From positions 1-25,861 of IMG/VR virus record IMGVR_UViG_3300049491_000008: a stretch of 25,861 nt of DNA; one strand, written 5' to 3'. Positions within the stretch are counted from its first letter, which is position 1, and the number at the start of each line of letters is the position of its first letter. The notes under the pieces are model-generated. The model was not told where the DNA came from and ran no database searches. It was given only the letters and a program-made list of their open reading frames with translations. The stretch is from a virus. Made by a program: the position numbers and the translations under genes. Positions 15,456 to 25,289 of the stretch are shown here, piece after piece.

Positions 15456-15871
15456 TGGTTGAATACCACGAAGAGACAATAGCTACGATCCCAGAGATCA
15501 TAGAACAATTAGCAGACGTAAACCAAGAAGAGTCTGGATTTGATCTACCTCTCAATGTCAGCATAGATATGTACATTGAGCCTTATACTAAAGTCTTCAC
15601 TATGCGTGATGGCTCACAGTTGGTAGGTTATGCAGTATTCTTCCTGATGCCTCACCAGCACTACAGTAATCACATCTTCGCAATGAACGATGTTATATAT
15701 GTAATGCCTGGGTACAGATTGTATAGTAAGAACTTCTTTACATACGTAGAAAGTAAGCTTGATGTAGACGTAGTGCAGTACACTATGAACTATGACAAAC
15801 CTCATACAGGTATGATGGAAGCTCTGGGTTATACTCCCTCAGAAATAGTGTTTCACAAGGTGATGAAGTAA
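15455..15871 (+). CDS. GNAT-like protein at the T7 gp13 position
   Basis: This 138-residue protein resembles the GNAT acetyltransferase fold: a strand QLVGYAVFFLMP (55-66), a strand-plus-loop DVIYVMPGYRLYSKNF (79-94) where acetyl-CoA would bind, and a closing MMEALGYTPSEIVFHKVMK (120-138), which looks like the GNAT C-terminal signature. The classical Q/R-x-x-G-x-G/A loop is replaced by MPGYRLYS, so catalysis is doubtful. T7 gp13, needed for building the internal core, is a similarly small GNAT-like protein directly before gp14, and the next gene here is gp14-like. A role in core assembly is therefore likely, while true acetylation is unproven. It starts by TAATG overlap. Confidence 0.72.
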   Translation: MVEYHEETIATIPEIIEQLADVNQEESGFDLPLNVSIDMYIEPYTKVFTMRDGSQLVGYAVFFLMPHQHYSNHIFAMNDVIYVMPGYRLYSKNFFTYVESKLDVDVVQYTMNYDKPHTGMMEALGYTPSEIVFHKVMK

Positions 15872-15872
15872 T

Positions 15873-16352
15873 ATGGGTACAGGCGCAGAGATTGCATTCT
15901 ACGCTCTTGCAGTAGCTGGTACTGGTACCGCTATTGTGCAGCAACACAGAGCAGCACAAGCACAGCGTAAAGCTGATAAAGCTGGTCAAGCACAAGCTGA
16001 GATAGCTAACCAACGATCTATTCGTCAAGCGATCGCGCAGAGCCGTATCCAGCAAGCACAAGTCTTGGCCTCAGGTCAAGCACAGACTGGTGGTACAGAT
16101 TCCTCGGGTATCCAAGGCGGACTAGCTTCAGCGCAGTCACAGCTTGGTGCTAACGTAGGGTTTGCTCGTACTACCGCAGCAGCTAATAACTCAATCAATC
16201 AATCTACTCAAAAATATAATGACTTCATGGCTAACGCTGGTACAGCGCAAGCTATAGGTAACCTAGGAACTCAGTTCGGTTTTAGTCCAGAGTCACTAGT
16301 TAAGAAGTGGACAGAGAATAAGAATCAAGGCCCGGCAAGCGGAGCGCCATAA
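15873..16352 (+). CDS. internal virion protein, T7 gp14-like
   Basis: This 159-residue protein is probably ejected first and inserts in the outer membrane, as T7 gp14 does. It opens with a hydrophobic helix IAFYALAVAGTGTAIV (7-22), then a long Ala/Gln-rich helix (23-66, many QAQ and RxAxA repeats). Residues 80-98 (IQGGLASAQSQLGANVGFA) match a motif common in this family, and a polar C-terminal tail follows. Length is near T7 gp14 (196). Its place before two large ejection proteins supports the call. The stop overlaps the next start as TAATG. Confidence 0.83.
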   Translation: MGTGAEIAFYALAVAGTGTAIVQQHRAAQAQRKADKAGQAQAEIANQRSIRQAIAQSRIQQAQVLASGQAQTGGTDSSGIQGGLASAQSQLGANVGFARTTAAANNSINQSTQKYNDFMANAGTAQAIGNLGTQFGFSPESLVKKWTENKNQGPASGAP

Positions 16353-19300
16353 TGGCTGTAGAGAATACTCCGGTTGATTTCAACCAACCGGTGATGCTTA
16401 ATCAAGCAGGGACGTATGATCCTGCTCAAGCAAACAACGATGTTACCATCCTTGGTACGCCAAGTAATGATGTAAACATCCTGCCTTCGGTTTCTCCTGG
16501 CCCTGAAACAGTTGAGACTAAGAATCGTCGTGTGCTACAAGCAGCTATGATTCAAAGTGCTAACGACGGTAGTAGCATCTTCGAGAACTACTCAGCTATG
16601 TTAAAGAACGGGCTGAGCGGACAGTCTACTTTGAAACAAGTAAGTGATAAGTGGAATGAAGATGTTAAGTCTGCTATGTTCAAGCAGGTAGATCAGAACT
16701 TCGCTAACCTTGGTAATCCCAAGGAGTATGTTAAGTCTCTGAATGATGTCATTACACACAACGATCAGCTTGCTGCACGAGAGTCGGCAGGACAGCGCGC
16801 ATCTGTAGATACGTCAGCTGTAAATGCTCCGTATGATCTGCAAGAGTCTATCCGTACTCGATTGCAGATGATTGACATCGCAGAAGATATCGTAAAGCAA
16901 ACCAGTATTCTCGATACGATAGGTGAAGTAGCTTCTGGGTTCATACCCGGTAAGTTAACTCTAGATAATTGGCAAGCAATGGGATTCGATCTGAACCCAT
17001 TCAAGATGGCGGAAGACTACCGCAAACTAGCCACTAAGATACAAGCTCTCCCTCAAGATGAAGCACTAGAACAGTTCAATGTTCTTAAAGAAGAATGGTT
17101 GGATAAGCTGCCTCCTAACCGAGCAGCACAGATGCTTCTAGGTTTGGTAGACCCGAGTGCTACTGAAGAGGTCGCGAGTTCTCTTGGTAGTGGACAGATA
17201 CTAAACCTAGCTTTTGACATGACCGTCTTCTACAGTACATTAGCTGGACTGCGTAAGCTGTACAATCCTATCCGTGTAGCCTCAGGGCTTGGGGATAAGA
17301 CTACTGCTGCTGATATCAATATCAACGTGCAGCGTGGTGAGCAGACATGGGAAGAAGCTGTACATATCAAAGGGTTGATAGCTAACACTAATGCTGGCCC
17401 TTGGAAGACATCAGAAGTTCTTCCTGGTGTTACAGAAGATATCTCTCCTGCGATCCATGAACGTCTATTCCAATTCAGGGATATGATTAAGGATTCTCTA
17501 GGTAGCTTGTCTGACAAAGACGGGTTCATCAGAGAAGGGATGCTTAATGCTTCAGACCGAGAGATCGCTCTGCGTCGTATCAACGATGAGTTCACTCAGT
17601 GGACTGAACAAGCACTCCGAGGTGAGAATAAGATCATCCGTTTGGAAGGGCAGAAAGAGACACACCGTGGTGTAGAGTTCTCTTTCGAAGTTACTGATGC
17701 ATTCGGTAATATCTCTAAAGGTAAGACCTTGATGCCTTTCAAAAGGGAAGACATTAAGTTCTGGCAGAATCTTCCTCAGAATACTTTGTCTTCTATCTTC
17801 GGGTCAGAGAAGTGGCAAGCGGCCAGTTCTGATTACCTTGACTCAGTTGAAGCTGCAATCAGACTAGATACTACGACAGCAGCTATCGGTACTCAGTTCC
17901 GTAAGCTGGTGAAGGATGCTACCGCTCCTATCCGAGAGACTAAGAGTGCTGTCGGTAAGAGTAGGAAGGAAAGACTACAAGATGTAGATGCTGTCCTGAT
18001 CTATGGTGACCAGAAGCAGAAGGTATTCAGCGCTAAAGAACTCAGGATGGGTGTCAATGGTATCCCTCTTGATGACGCACAGATCGAAACGTACTGGCGT
18101 CTGCGCACGACTTTCGATGCCCTTGGAGTACTACGTAACCAAGAGGAATACGCGCGACTGAGCGCGTCTGGTGCTAAGCAAATCAACTTCGGCCATGATC
18201 TCTTCAGATTCGGTGAAGTGAAAGCTACTGCACAAGAAGCAGCAGATCTGCTAAAGAATAATAAGCAAGTCTTCTCTGTCTGGAGGCATGAAGGCAGAGA
18301 TGCGGGTAAAGCTGTAGAAGTAAGAGAAGCTATTAAGAACATGGACAATCTGTACGCTCAAGGGTGGCGGCTTGTCAGACTAGAAGATGATGTACAAAGA
18401 GCGAGTGGAATATACAAACACGTCCTCGTATACGGAGACGGAGTTACTGACGGTGCGAAGACGATCGACAATCTTCCTCCGATTGTGGTGGATCTTAAGC
18501 GTGGTTATGTACCGCGTCTTAACAAAGAGGCCACTTGGTTTGTTCAGGCTATCCGAGATGGATACGTAGACGGGCACTTGAGAGAAGGCTCTCGACGCCA
18601 GGCAGTTCGGTCATTTGATAATGAAGCCGATGCCCACGCCTGGGCGAAGACAATGTATGATGGAGCAATTGATGCAGGATTCGACAGTAGCACTAAATTC
18701 ATCGTCGTCAAAGATGGAGAGTTGGAAGCTTTCAAGGCTGGTGACTCTCAGCTCGGTGCATCTCGCGGCCTCATTACTGGTCCCCGCGCTAAGAAGGCAA
18801 TCCCTCATGGATTCCCCGGTGAGTTCGATGTTGACCAGATGCGAGTCGGTGCCTTCGAAGCACTAGAGTTGTACCTGGAGAATACTAAGAACTTCATCTC
18901 TCGTAATGAGTGGCGCATGGGTATGCGTACACGTTGGGAGAATACAGTTAAACAGAAGCTCGGTCTCGATGTTAAGTTCGAGGAACCGGGTGCAGTCTTG
19001 GCTGATAAAGAACTGGGCGATCTACATTCGAAGATCGCTGAATGGTCAGGGTTCAGAGATAAGAGTGAAAAGAGTTTCGAAGAGTTCGTTCGCAAGACAT
19101 ACGAATTTGCGATGCCGATCTTCGGACGTAATAATTTTACAAGACTCTTACTCAATAACAGAGATGCTGACCCGTTGGGTCGTATACGCACGTGGGCATT
19201 CCACTCACTGCTAGGCACATACAACCCCGCTCAATTGTTTGTACAGGCTAACGGCGCAGCTGTAGCTCTGGCATCACAGTTCGGCAGGGCAGGTGCAGCT

Positions 19301-20866
19301 CTAGTTAAAGGAAACGTTGGAGAAGCTGCCGCTAACATGGGCCGCATTGTAACCTCGTTCACTAAGCAACAAGGTCTAGCAATGATGCAGCATGCTGGTG
19401 CTGAAGTACCTGAGACAGCACTCAAGGTAGTAGGCAAGGCGCATGGCTTCAAGAATGTGCAAGAGTTGAAGGACATGAAGACTATCTGGGATCGGACAGG
19501 CTATTACGATAGCGTGCTGACCTCAGCTGACGTAGAAGCAGCAGCTCGTGGATACCCGGTAACGGCATCTGCGTTCAAGCGCTTCTTCGACAACGGTTTG
19601 TTCTTCTTCAGGGCAGGGGAACTGTTCAACAGACGCTTCTCGTTCATCACAGCAGTAGACGAGCTGGGTGGTGCAACGAAGGTTCTAGGTAATGAGCAAC
19701 TGTTGAAACAAGCAATGACGAGGGCTAACAACCTTATGTTGAACCTTGGTCGGTCTAACCGAGCAGCGTTCCAGAAGGGATTTACGTCAGTACCCACGCA
19801 GTTCCTTCAGATCCAGACTAAGACGATAGAGACTATGCTCGGACTGAACAAGTCATTAGATGCATCAGAGCGTCTAGGTCTATTCCTTAGTCAAGCAATG
19901 CTGTATGGTCCGGCCGGTATCCTAGGCGGGCACTTCGCTACGAAGTATCTCCTAGATACTATGGGCAAGGATCAGATAGATGTGAATAATCTACCCCCAG
20001 AAACACTAGCTATGATTAATGGTGGTTTCACCGACTACATGCTAGCACTGTTCGGGGTCGATGGATCATTCTCAGATAGGGCAGCGTTGTTCAATGGTAT
20101 GGACCAGACTATCGTAAGCTTGTGGACTAAGGATAATACCTTAGCTGAATGGCTGCTCGGTCCTGGTGGTGTACCAATCAAGCGTGTCTGGCAGGCGTGG
20201 TCGCTTGCAACGCCAGTCGCTTGGTCTCCTAAACCGGTTGACAGATCGGTTAATGCTACAGCTCAAGACATTACAGATGCCTTGACATTCATGGCTACAG
20301 ACGTTAGTGAGATCATGGTAAGCCCATTCTCAACAGCGTCACAAGTAGCACGATTCATGTTGATGAGAGATTTGGGTGTAATCAAAGATACTCAAGGTAA
20401 TACGATTGCTAGGCCGATAGGTGGGTATAATCCGCAGACGGAGTGGGCTGCTTTGATCGGTGTTAAACCGAACGACTTGCAGCGTAAGTTCGACTTGGCT
20501 GATATGAACAAGGCTTACGAAGATTATATAGACTTGCGTGTTAACATGCTTCTCCGTAACTTCGATGAGTATATGGCTACAGTTAACCAACATGTATCTA
20601 CACAAACCCCGATGGAACAAGAGACACAACGTCTGTTCCGTAAGCGGTGGGATATCATCGTTAACTCTATTGAAGATGAAGGATTGAGAGATAAGGTTAA
20701 GCAGCGGTGGGCAGACAGACTCGATCAGCGTTTGACTGGTGACTCTCAACTGGATCGTCAGATCCAAACGTTCTACAGGAACATGGTAACAGAACTAGTA
20801 GGGGCACATACCTCAACTGGCACTCGACTCGTACAAACTAGAGAGAATGACAATGGCGTTCAGTGA
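16352..20866 (+). CDS. large ejection (internal core) protein, T7 gp16-like
   Basis: At 1504 residues this is the largest protein here and probably crosses the host inner membrane to help pull in the genome, as T7 gp16 (1318) does. The N-terminal 60 residues are polar and Pro-rich. Long helical stretches follow, with GYVPRLNKEA (718-727) and a C-terminal region holding LMLNLGRSNRAAFQKG and PTQFLQIQTKT (1148-1158), both recurrent in large podovirus ejection proteins. Moderately hydrophobic helices lie around LGTYNPAQLFVQANGAAVAL and AMLYGPAGILGGHF. I see no SLT catalytic motif, unlike T7 gp16, whose N terminus is a transglycosylase; here that domain is on the next gene. CGGAG lies 7 nt upstream of the start, which overlaps the preceding stop (TAATG). 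It overlaps the next gene by up to 20 nt. Confidence 0.86.
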   Translation: MAVENTPVDFNQPVMLNQAGTYDPAQANNDVTILGTPSNDVNILPSVSPGPETVETKNRRVLQAAMIQSANDGSSIFENYSAMLKNGLSGQSTLKQVSDKWNEDVKSAMFKQVDQNFANLGNPKEYVKSLNDVITHNDQLAARESAGQRASVDTSAVNAPYDLQESIRTRLQMIDIAEDIVKQTSILDTIGEVASGFIPGKLTLDNWQAMGFDLNPFKMAEDYRKLATKIQALPQDEALEQFNVLKEEWLDKLPPNRAAQMLLGLVDPSATEEVASSLGSGQILNLAFDMTVFYSTLAGLRKLYNPIRVASGLGDKTTAADININVQRGEQTWEEAVHIKGLIANTNAGPWKTSEVLPGVTEDISPAIHERLFQFRDMIKDSLGSLSDKDGFIREGMLNASDREIALRRINDEFTQWTEQALRGENKIIRLEGQKETHRGVEFSFEVTDAFGNISKGKTLMPFKREDIKFWQNLPQNTLSSIFGSEKWQAASSDYLDSVEAAIRLDTTTAAIGTQFRKLVKDATAPIRETKSAVGKSRKERLQDVDAVLIYGDQKQKVFSAKELRMGVNGIPLDDAQIETYWRLRTTFDALGVLRNQEEYARLSASGAKQINFGHDLFRFGEVKATAQEAADLLKNNKQVFSVWRHEGRDAGKAVEVREAIKNMDNLYAQGWRLVRLEDDVQRASGIYKHVLVYGDGVTDGAKTIDNLPPIVVDLKRGYVPRLNKEATWFVQAIRDGYVDGHLREGSRRQAVRSFDNEADAHAWAKTMYDGAIDAGFDSSTKFIVVKDGELEAFKAGDSQLGASRGLITGPRAKKAIPHGFPGEFDVDQMRVGAFEALELYLENTKNFISRNEWRMGMRTRWENTVKQKLGLDVKFEEPGAVLADKELGDLHSKIAEWSGFRDKSEKSFEEFVRKTYEFAMPIFGRNNFTRLLLNNRDADPLGRIRTWAFHSLLGTYNPAQLFVQANGAAVALASQFGRAGAALVKGNVGEAAANMGRIVTSFTKQQGLAMMQHAGAEVPETALKVVGKAHGFKNVQELKDMKTIWDRTGYYDSVLTSADVEAAARGYPVTASAFKRFFDNGLFFFRAGELFNRRFSFITAVDELGGATKVLGNEQLLKQAMTRANNLMLNLGRSNRAAFQKGFTSVPTQFLQIQTKTIETMLGLNKSLDASERLGLFLSQAMLYGPAGILGGHFATKYLLDTMGKDQIDVNNLPPETLAMINGGFTDYMLALFGVDGSFSDRAALFNGMDQTIVSLWTKDNTLAEWLLGPGGVPIKRVWQAWSLATPVAWSPKPVDRSVNATAQDITDALTFMATDVSEIMVSPFSTASQVARFMLMRDLGVIKDTQGNTIARPIGGYNPQTEWAALIGVKPNDLQRKFDLADMNKAYEDYIDLRVNMLLRNFDEYMATVNQHVSTQTPMEQETQRLFRKRWDIIVNSIEDEGLRDKVKQRWADRLDQRLTGDSQLDRQIQTFYRNMVTELVGAHTSTGTRLVQTRENDNGVQ

Positions 20867-23444
20867 CGCTCGTAATGCAATGCCAGCTGCTATTGGAGTA
20901 GAGACTCCTCGTATCCAAGCTGGTCCTGACTATACTGTTGCCAGATCTATCACCGCGTTCGGTGAGATGGGCGGGCAGTCATACGCAGGGTATAGGATGG
21001 GTGATCTAAACAATCAACTCCAAGATGCTGGTAATATGATTGCTGCTCTGAACTCACCTCTAGTAGAGGGTACCTACACAGTAGGTCAACAGTTCGGTAA
21101 GAGCGGAGATCTAGTAGGTGTAGATATCAGTAAAGCAGACCCAACAGGGACTGTTGATATTACATCTGAAAGGTTTAAGCGCTTGGAAGCGGCACGTATG
21201 CAAGGGATGATCTCTCAACAGAGAGCGCAGCTAGAAGCAGATGTGATCCTTCGTCAAGCTATAACCAAAGCCCCCGGGTTCGCAGATAAACTACGAGCTT
21301 CAGCAGCATTAGAACTAGGTTTCAATCCTTCTGGTGCAGCTCTTGAACAGTTGTATCTGTCTGGTCCTGATCTTAATAAGACAGTACGTCAGACAGCACA
21401 ACAGAAAGAACTAGAAGATGCTGACTCATACGTAGCAGCTGGTCTGTTCCCTGATAGGGCGACAGCTTTCCACTTCATTCAAGAATCTAAAGTACAGAAG
21501 CAACAGAACGTCATAGATCAGGGTAAGATTACTCGTGGTCAGATGGCAGCTCCTCAGATTACTTCAGCAGCTACACAAGACTTCTCTAACAATGCGAATG
21601 GCTTGCTTGCCGGTATGATAGCTGAGCTTAATACAACAGGTACTATCGCTGACCCTCAGTTCTGGAATGCGCAGATATCACTAGTAGCGCAGAAGACTAA
21701 AGATCAGTACCGTGCAGCTATGGCTTCGTCTGAGATTGCCTATCCTCAAGACGCATACGACTCGATGATTAAATCAGTTGATGCAAGTCTCAAGACGTAC
21801 ACAGACATGGCTAGTAACAACGACTTCATAAAGGTTATGAAGGACCATCGAGACGGTGTGTTCGCAGTAGCTCAGATGCAAGCAGTTGAGATGGCTCCTG
21901 ACTTGTTCGCAGTGTATCAAGTCTCTGGTAATGCTGGTGTAGAGGCTTACCTTAAAGTAATGCAACTCGCTAGTGGTAACCCGAAGCAGCTAGCAGAACT
22001 AGCTAAGTCACGATCTGACATAGCGTACATGGTCAACCTGTCTAACAAGTTGCCAGAAGTATCGAAGGCAATCACTGGGGTTCTTACCCGTGGGATTGGC
22101 CCGATGGTGCGTGCTGGTGCTGTTACCAAGGACACAGCTGAGAAGGTAACACGTAGCCTTGCTGAGCAGTGTACTGCTAATGGTGACCCTACTACTTGTG
22201 CAGCAGCACTAGAAGCGGGTAAGGATCTTGAACTCAAAAACGTATCCGTATCTACCGCAGCTCAAGTACCAGGTAGTTTCACTACAGCTACTGAAGCTTC
22301 TAAAGTATTCGTTAAGAATGCAGCTACTACTAACTTCGAGATTGTAAAAGATCAACTCTCTACATCTCTGGCTGGTAGCAAGTGGAAGCTAGGTTTCGAT
22401 ACCAATAAGAAAGCGTACACTATTGTACCGCGTGAAGATTACGTTGCAGCTAACTGGAGTGATGCATTCCGTCAACCACAAGGGGACGCATTCGCATACA
22501 ACGATAAGACTCGTCAGTATGGTTCTCCTTTACTTGGTAGTCCAGGCCCAGCTGTCATACGTCCTAACGTAGATGCACAGTTGGAAGTATTGAATCATCA
22601 GATTCAAGGGCTAGCTACGCAACCTGATTGGTCCACTTATGTATTCGATCAGACTACATTCGACCCGACTACATTCACGAATCAAACGATCAATGAGATC
22701 AATCTACGTGCAGTGGATAAAGAACTACAGAACACTGATGTTACTTCTGGTTATACAGTTAAAGAACAAGTAGATCTGTACCACGCTATTGAAGAAGCGC
22801 GTAAGACTGGTGATCGTACTAAATTAGATGAACAGCTTAAAGCACTTGGCCTAGAAGATACAAGACAAGCAACCAGTGCACCTGTCACTGAACAAGTAGC
22901 CCCTCCGGTTACTCGTCTTGATGCTGGTGTATACAAGGATGATGTAACTGGGGAAGTATTCTCGGTTGGTGCAGATGGTAGTCATACCATTCTGTCTGGT
23001 CCTAACAGTGGTAAGATCATCCGTGGTCCTGACTTCGGAGATGCAGGTCTTGGTGTAGTACAACTACCAGTGGGCGATGAAGCTTCTCCTATCTTGGAAG
23101 TACTTAAGAATGCAGCATTCAATAACGGGGTAGACCCGAACGTATTTGCTAGCCTTTCCTTCCAAGAGTCTACTCTGAACCCGAGAGCACAGAATCCAGA
23201 GAGTTCAGCTGGTGGGCTGACTGGTTTAATTGACGCAACAGCCGCAGGTCTTGGAGTAACCAATAAGTATGATCCAGTACAAAACGCAGAAGGCGGAGCA
23301 GCATACCTCAATGCCGCTCTCAAGCGAACCAATGGTGATTACAGGGAGGCGCTGGCCTTATATCATGGCGGTATCAATAAAGACCAACCAGACGCAGCAG
23401 ACTACGCCTACGCAGATCAGATCCTTAGCCGACTGAAGAAGTAA
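20847..23444 (+). CDS. ejection protein with C-terminal lytic transglycosylase domain
   Basis: This 865-residue internal virion protein has long helical regions and a C-terminal SLT-type lytic transglycosylase, which would cleave peptidoglycan while the ejection channel forms. Catalytic Glu774 lies in [13 protein letters not shown], followed by [31 protein letters not shown] and ALALYHGG, the expected order of SLT motifs. The N-terminal and central helical parts could correspond to T7 gp15 (747 residues). Two starts are possible: ATG at 20847, or ATG at 20853 (863 residues). The purine run AGAGAG at 20840-20845 is only 1 nt from the first but 7 nt from the second, so 20853 may be the true start. 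It lies 2 nt ahead of the collagen-like fibre gene. Confidence 0.88.
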   Translation: MTMAFSDARNAMPAAIGVETPRIQAGPDYTVARSITAFGEMGGQSYAGYRMGDLNNQLQDAGNMIAALNSPLVEGTYTVGQQFGKSGDLVGVDISKADPTGTVDITSERFKRLEAARMQGMISQQRAQLEADVILRQAITKAPGFADKLRASAALELGFNPSGAALEQLYLSGPDLNKTVRQTAQQKELEDADSYVAAGLFPDRATAFHFIQESKVQKQQNVIDQGKITRGQMAAPQITSAATQDFSNNANGLLAGMIAELNTTGTIADPQFWNAQISLVAQKTKDQYRAAMASSEIAYPQDAYDSMIKSVDASLKTYTDMASNNDFIKVMKDHRDGVFAVAQMQAVEMAPDLFAVYQVSGNAGVEAYLKVMQLASGNPKQLAELAKSRSDIAYMVNLSNKLPEVSKAITGVLTRGIGPMVRAGAVTKDTAEKVTRSLAEQCTANGDPTTCAAALEAGKDLELKNVSVSTAAQVPGSFTTATEASKVFVKNAATTNFEIVKDQLSTSLAGSKWKLGFDTNKKAYTIVPREDYVAANWSDAFRQPQGDAFAYNDKTRQYGSPLLGSPGPAVIRPNVDAQLEVLNHQIQGLATQPDWSTYVFDQTTFDPTTFTNQTINEINLRAVDKELQNTDVTSGYTVKEQVDLYHAIEEARKTGDRTKLDEQLKALGLEDTRQATSAPVTEQVAPPVTRLDAGVYKDDVTGEVFSVGADGSHTILSGPNSGKIIRGPDFGDAGLGVVQLPVGDEASPILEVLKNAAFNNGVDPNVFASLSFQESTLNPRAQNPESSAGGLTGLIDATAAGLGVTNKYDPVQNAEGGAAYLNAALKRTNGDYREALALYHGGINKDQPDAADYAYADQILSRLKK
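23166..23168 (+). other. catalytic Glu codon of the transglycosylase domain
   Basis: The GAG codon encodes Glu774 in SFQESTLNP, the position of the general acid/base Glu in SLT-type lytic transglycosylases. The following Ser (ES) is the usual neighbour in this family. Confidence 0.75.
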
Positions 23445-23446
23445 TC

Positions 23447-25288
23447 ATGGCTTTTAGAAAAGTAAGTGATACAGAGCTACTACTCGATAGAGTAGGACAG
23501 TCTCTTAAGTCTTTCACTGGGCCAAGAGGACCGGTTGGTCCTGTCGGACCTAAGGGAGACAAGGGTGACACTGGCCCTGTAGGGCTACCAGGGGTACCTG
23601 GAGAACGTGGCGCTACGGGCCTCCCAGGGGCCTCTGGAGCGATGGGGCCAGCTGGTCCTAAAGGGAAGGATGGTAAAGATGGTAAGCCTGGTAAGGATGG
23701 AAAGGACGGGAAGCCAGGGCGTGATGGCCGTGATGCTGGGTCTTTCTCCATTGGTGGTATGCTTGTCAGCCATCTGTCTGATGTGTACGGCGGAGATGCA
23801 GCTACAGACGGTCAAGCACTAGTATGGGATAACGCTGTACGTAAGTGGCACCCAGGTTCTATAGCTGGTGCTGGTGAGACTAACACTGCCTCTAACCAAG
23901 GAGCTGGTGTAGGGCTGGCCATGACGAAGGTAGGTGTAGACCTGCCCTTCAAGACGCTAGTAGCGGGTACTAATATAACCCTAACTCCATCAACTAACAC
24001 AGTAACGATTGATGCAACTGGTGGTGGTGGCGTATCAGATGGAGATAAAGGCGATGTTGTTGTTAGTAGCTCAGGCACTGTTTGGACTATTGATAGTAAT
24101 AGTGTCGATAACACTAAGCTTAGCGATGTTGCAACCAGTACTTTCAAAGGGCGCATTACGGGAGGTTCGGGAGATCCAGAGGATCTGTCGGTCGCTCAAG
24201 CAAAAACCCTATTAAACCTAACAGGTACTAATAGTGGGGATCAAACGATTACCCTTACTACTGATGTAACTGGTTCAGGCACTGGATCATTCGCTACTAC
24301 GATTGCTAACAATGCAGTCACTAATGCTAAGGCTGCCGATATGGGGGCCAACACTATCAAAGGTAACAATACCGGTGGTAGTGCAGACCCGATAGACCTG
24401 TCAGTTGCTCAAGTACAGGCTATGTTGGGCACCTCAGGTACCAACACTGGTGATGTAACTCTTGCTGGTTCACCTACTTATATAACTATAGCTGGTCAAG
24501 TAATCACACGTAACGCAGTTGACTTGACTTCGCATGTTACTGGTGACTTGCCATTGTCTAGCTTGGCTCAATCAGCTGCTGCTAGCAGACTGCTTGGTCG
24601 AGGTTCAGCTGGTGGTGCAGGTGACTACGAACCTATCACAGTAGGCGGTGCACTGTCCTTCTCAGGTACAGTACTAAGCGCTACAGATACCAACACCCTT
24701 GGGCCTGATGGCGATAAAGGGGATGTAACAGTAGGCGGTACTGGTACCACACTGACGATTGATAACAACGCAGTAACGTATGCAAAGATGCAAGACGTAT
24801 CTGCGACTAACAGATTCTTAGGTCGTATCACAGCAGGTGCTGGAGATACGGAAGAACTAACAGGGACACAAGCTACATCTCTACTAGATCTATTCTCAAC
24901 TAGTACTACGACTAAAGGTCTTGTACCTGGTTCGAACGGAGTAGCGTCTACTAACTTCTTGAACGCTAGTGGTGCATGGAGTGTACCAGCCGGTGGTAGC
25001 GCTGACGGGCTAGGCCCGGATGGTGACAAGGGAGATGTAACAGTTGGTGGTACAGGGACTACCCTTACCATTGATAACGATGCAGTAACATACGCTAAGA
25101 TGCAGAACATCTCGGCTGCAAGCTTACTGCTAGGGAGAGGGAGCGCTGGCGGTGCTGGCGATCCACAAGAAATTACTCTAGGCACTAACCTGTCTATGAG
25201 TGGTACCACGCTGAATGCTACGGGCGGTGGTGGAGGACTGACACAAGGTCAAGCAGTAGCAGCAATTCAAATGATAGCGATGATTTAA
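23447..25288 (+). CDS. collagen-like tail fibre with internal repeats
   Basis: This 613-residue fibre starts with a short helical anchor (1-24), then 24 uninterrupted Gly-X-Y triplets (25-96) that should form a collagen-like triple helix. Residues about 100-130 ([25 protein letters not shown]) match a small domain common near fibre N termini. From about 190 on, the shaft consists of repeats built on DGDKGDV, a [17 protein letters not shown] strand and [11 protein letters not shown]-type turns (copies near 199, 418 and 522). It ends with a short helix [11 protein letters not shown]. Copies at 418-449 and 522-553 are almost identical as protein yet heavily recoded as DNA. AAGAAG lies 5 nt before the start. 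It is likely a trimeric receptor-binding fibre or its stalk, with the tip supplied by downstream genes. Confidence 0.87.
   Translation: MAFRKVSDTELLLDRVGQSLKSFTGPRGPVGPVGPKGDKGDTGPVGLPGVPGERGATGLPGASGAMGPAGPKGKDGKDGKPGKDGKDGKPGRDGRDAGSFSIGGMLVSHLSDVYGGDAATDGQALVWDNAVRKWHPGSIAGAGETNTASNQGAGVGLAMTKVGVDLPFKTLVAGTNITLTPSTNTVTIDATGGGGVSDGDKGDVVVSSSGTVWTIDSNSVDNTKLSDVATSTFKGRITGGSGDPEDLSVAQAKTLLNLTGTNSGDQTITLTTDVTGSGTGSFATTIANNAVTNAKAADMGANTIKGNNTGGSADPIDLSVAQVQAMLGTSGTNTGDVTLAGSPTYITIAGQVITRNAVDLTSHVTGDLPLSSLAQSAAASRLLGRGSAGGAGDYEPITVGGALSFSGTVLSATDTNTLGPDGDKGDVTVGGTGTTLTIDNNAVTYAKMQDVSATNRFLGRITAGAGDTEELTGTQATSLLDLFSTSTTTKGLVPGSNGVASTNFLNASGAWSVPAGGSADGLGPDGDKGDVTVGGTGTTLTIDNDAVTYAKMQNISAASLLLGRGSAGGAGDPQEITLGTNLSMSGTTLNATGGGGGLTQGQAVAAIQMIAMI
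23519..23734 (+). repeat. collagen Gly-X-Y tract, 24 triplets
   Basis: Residues 25-96 of the fibre are 24 perfect Gly-X-Y triplets. The first half is Pro-rich and the second half is Lys/Asp-rich, with the nonamer GKDGKDGKP repeated in tandem (nt 23663-23716). Lys-Gly-Asp pairs can give interchain salt bridges that stabilise bacterial-type collagen without hydroxyproline. Confidence 0.92.
24698..24793 (+). repeat. fibre shaft repeat, copy A
   Basis: This segment encodes residues 418-449, starting [14 protein letters not shown] and ending AVTYAKMQ. Copy B at 25010-25105 encodes the same 32 residues with one change (Asn to Asp), while 19 further codons differ synonymously. Confidence 0.9.
25010..25105 (+). 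repeat. fibre shaft repeat, copy B
   Basis: This segment encodes residues 522-553, the partner of copy A. It is followed by [13 protein letters not shown], which also repeats an earlier segment near 24590-24630 ([13 protein letters not shown]) with nine of eleven [11 protein letters not shown] codons changed synonymously. Confidence 0.9.
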
Positions 25289-25289
25289 T

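Noticed and set aside
23425-23751. Pro/Gly-rich minus-strand frame over the collagen tract
   Set aside because: The complement of Gly-X-Y codons gives Pro-rich collagen-like text on the other strand; it is a mirror of the real tract.
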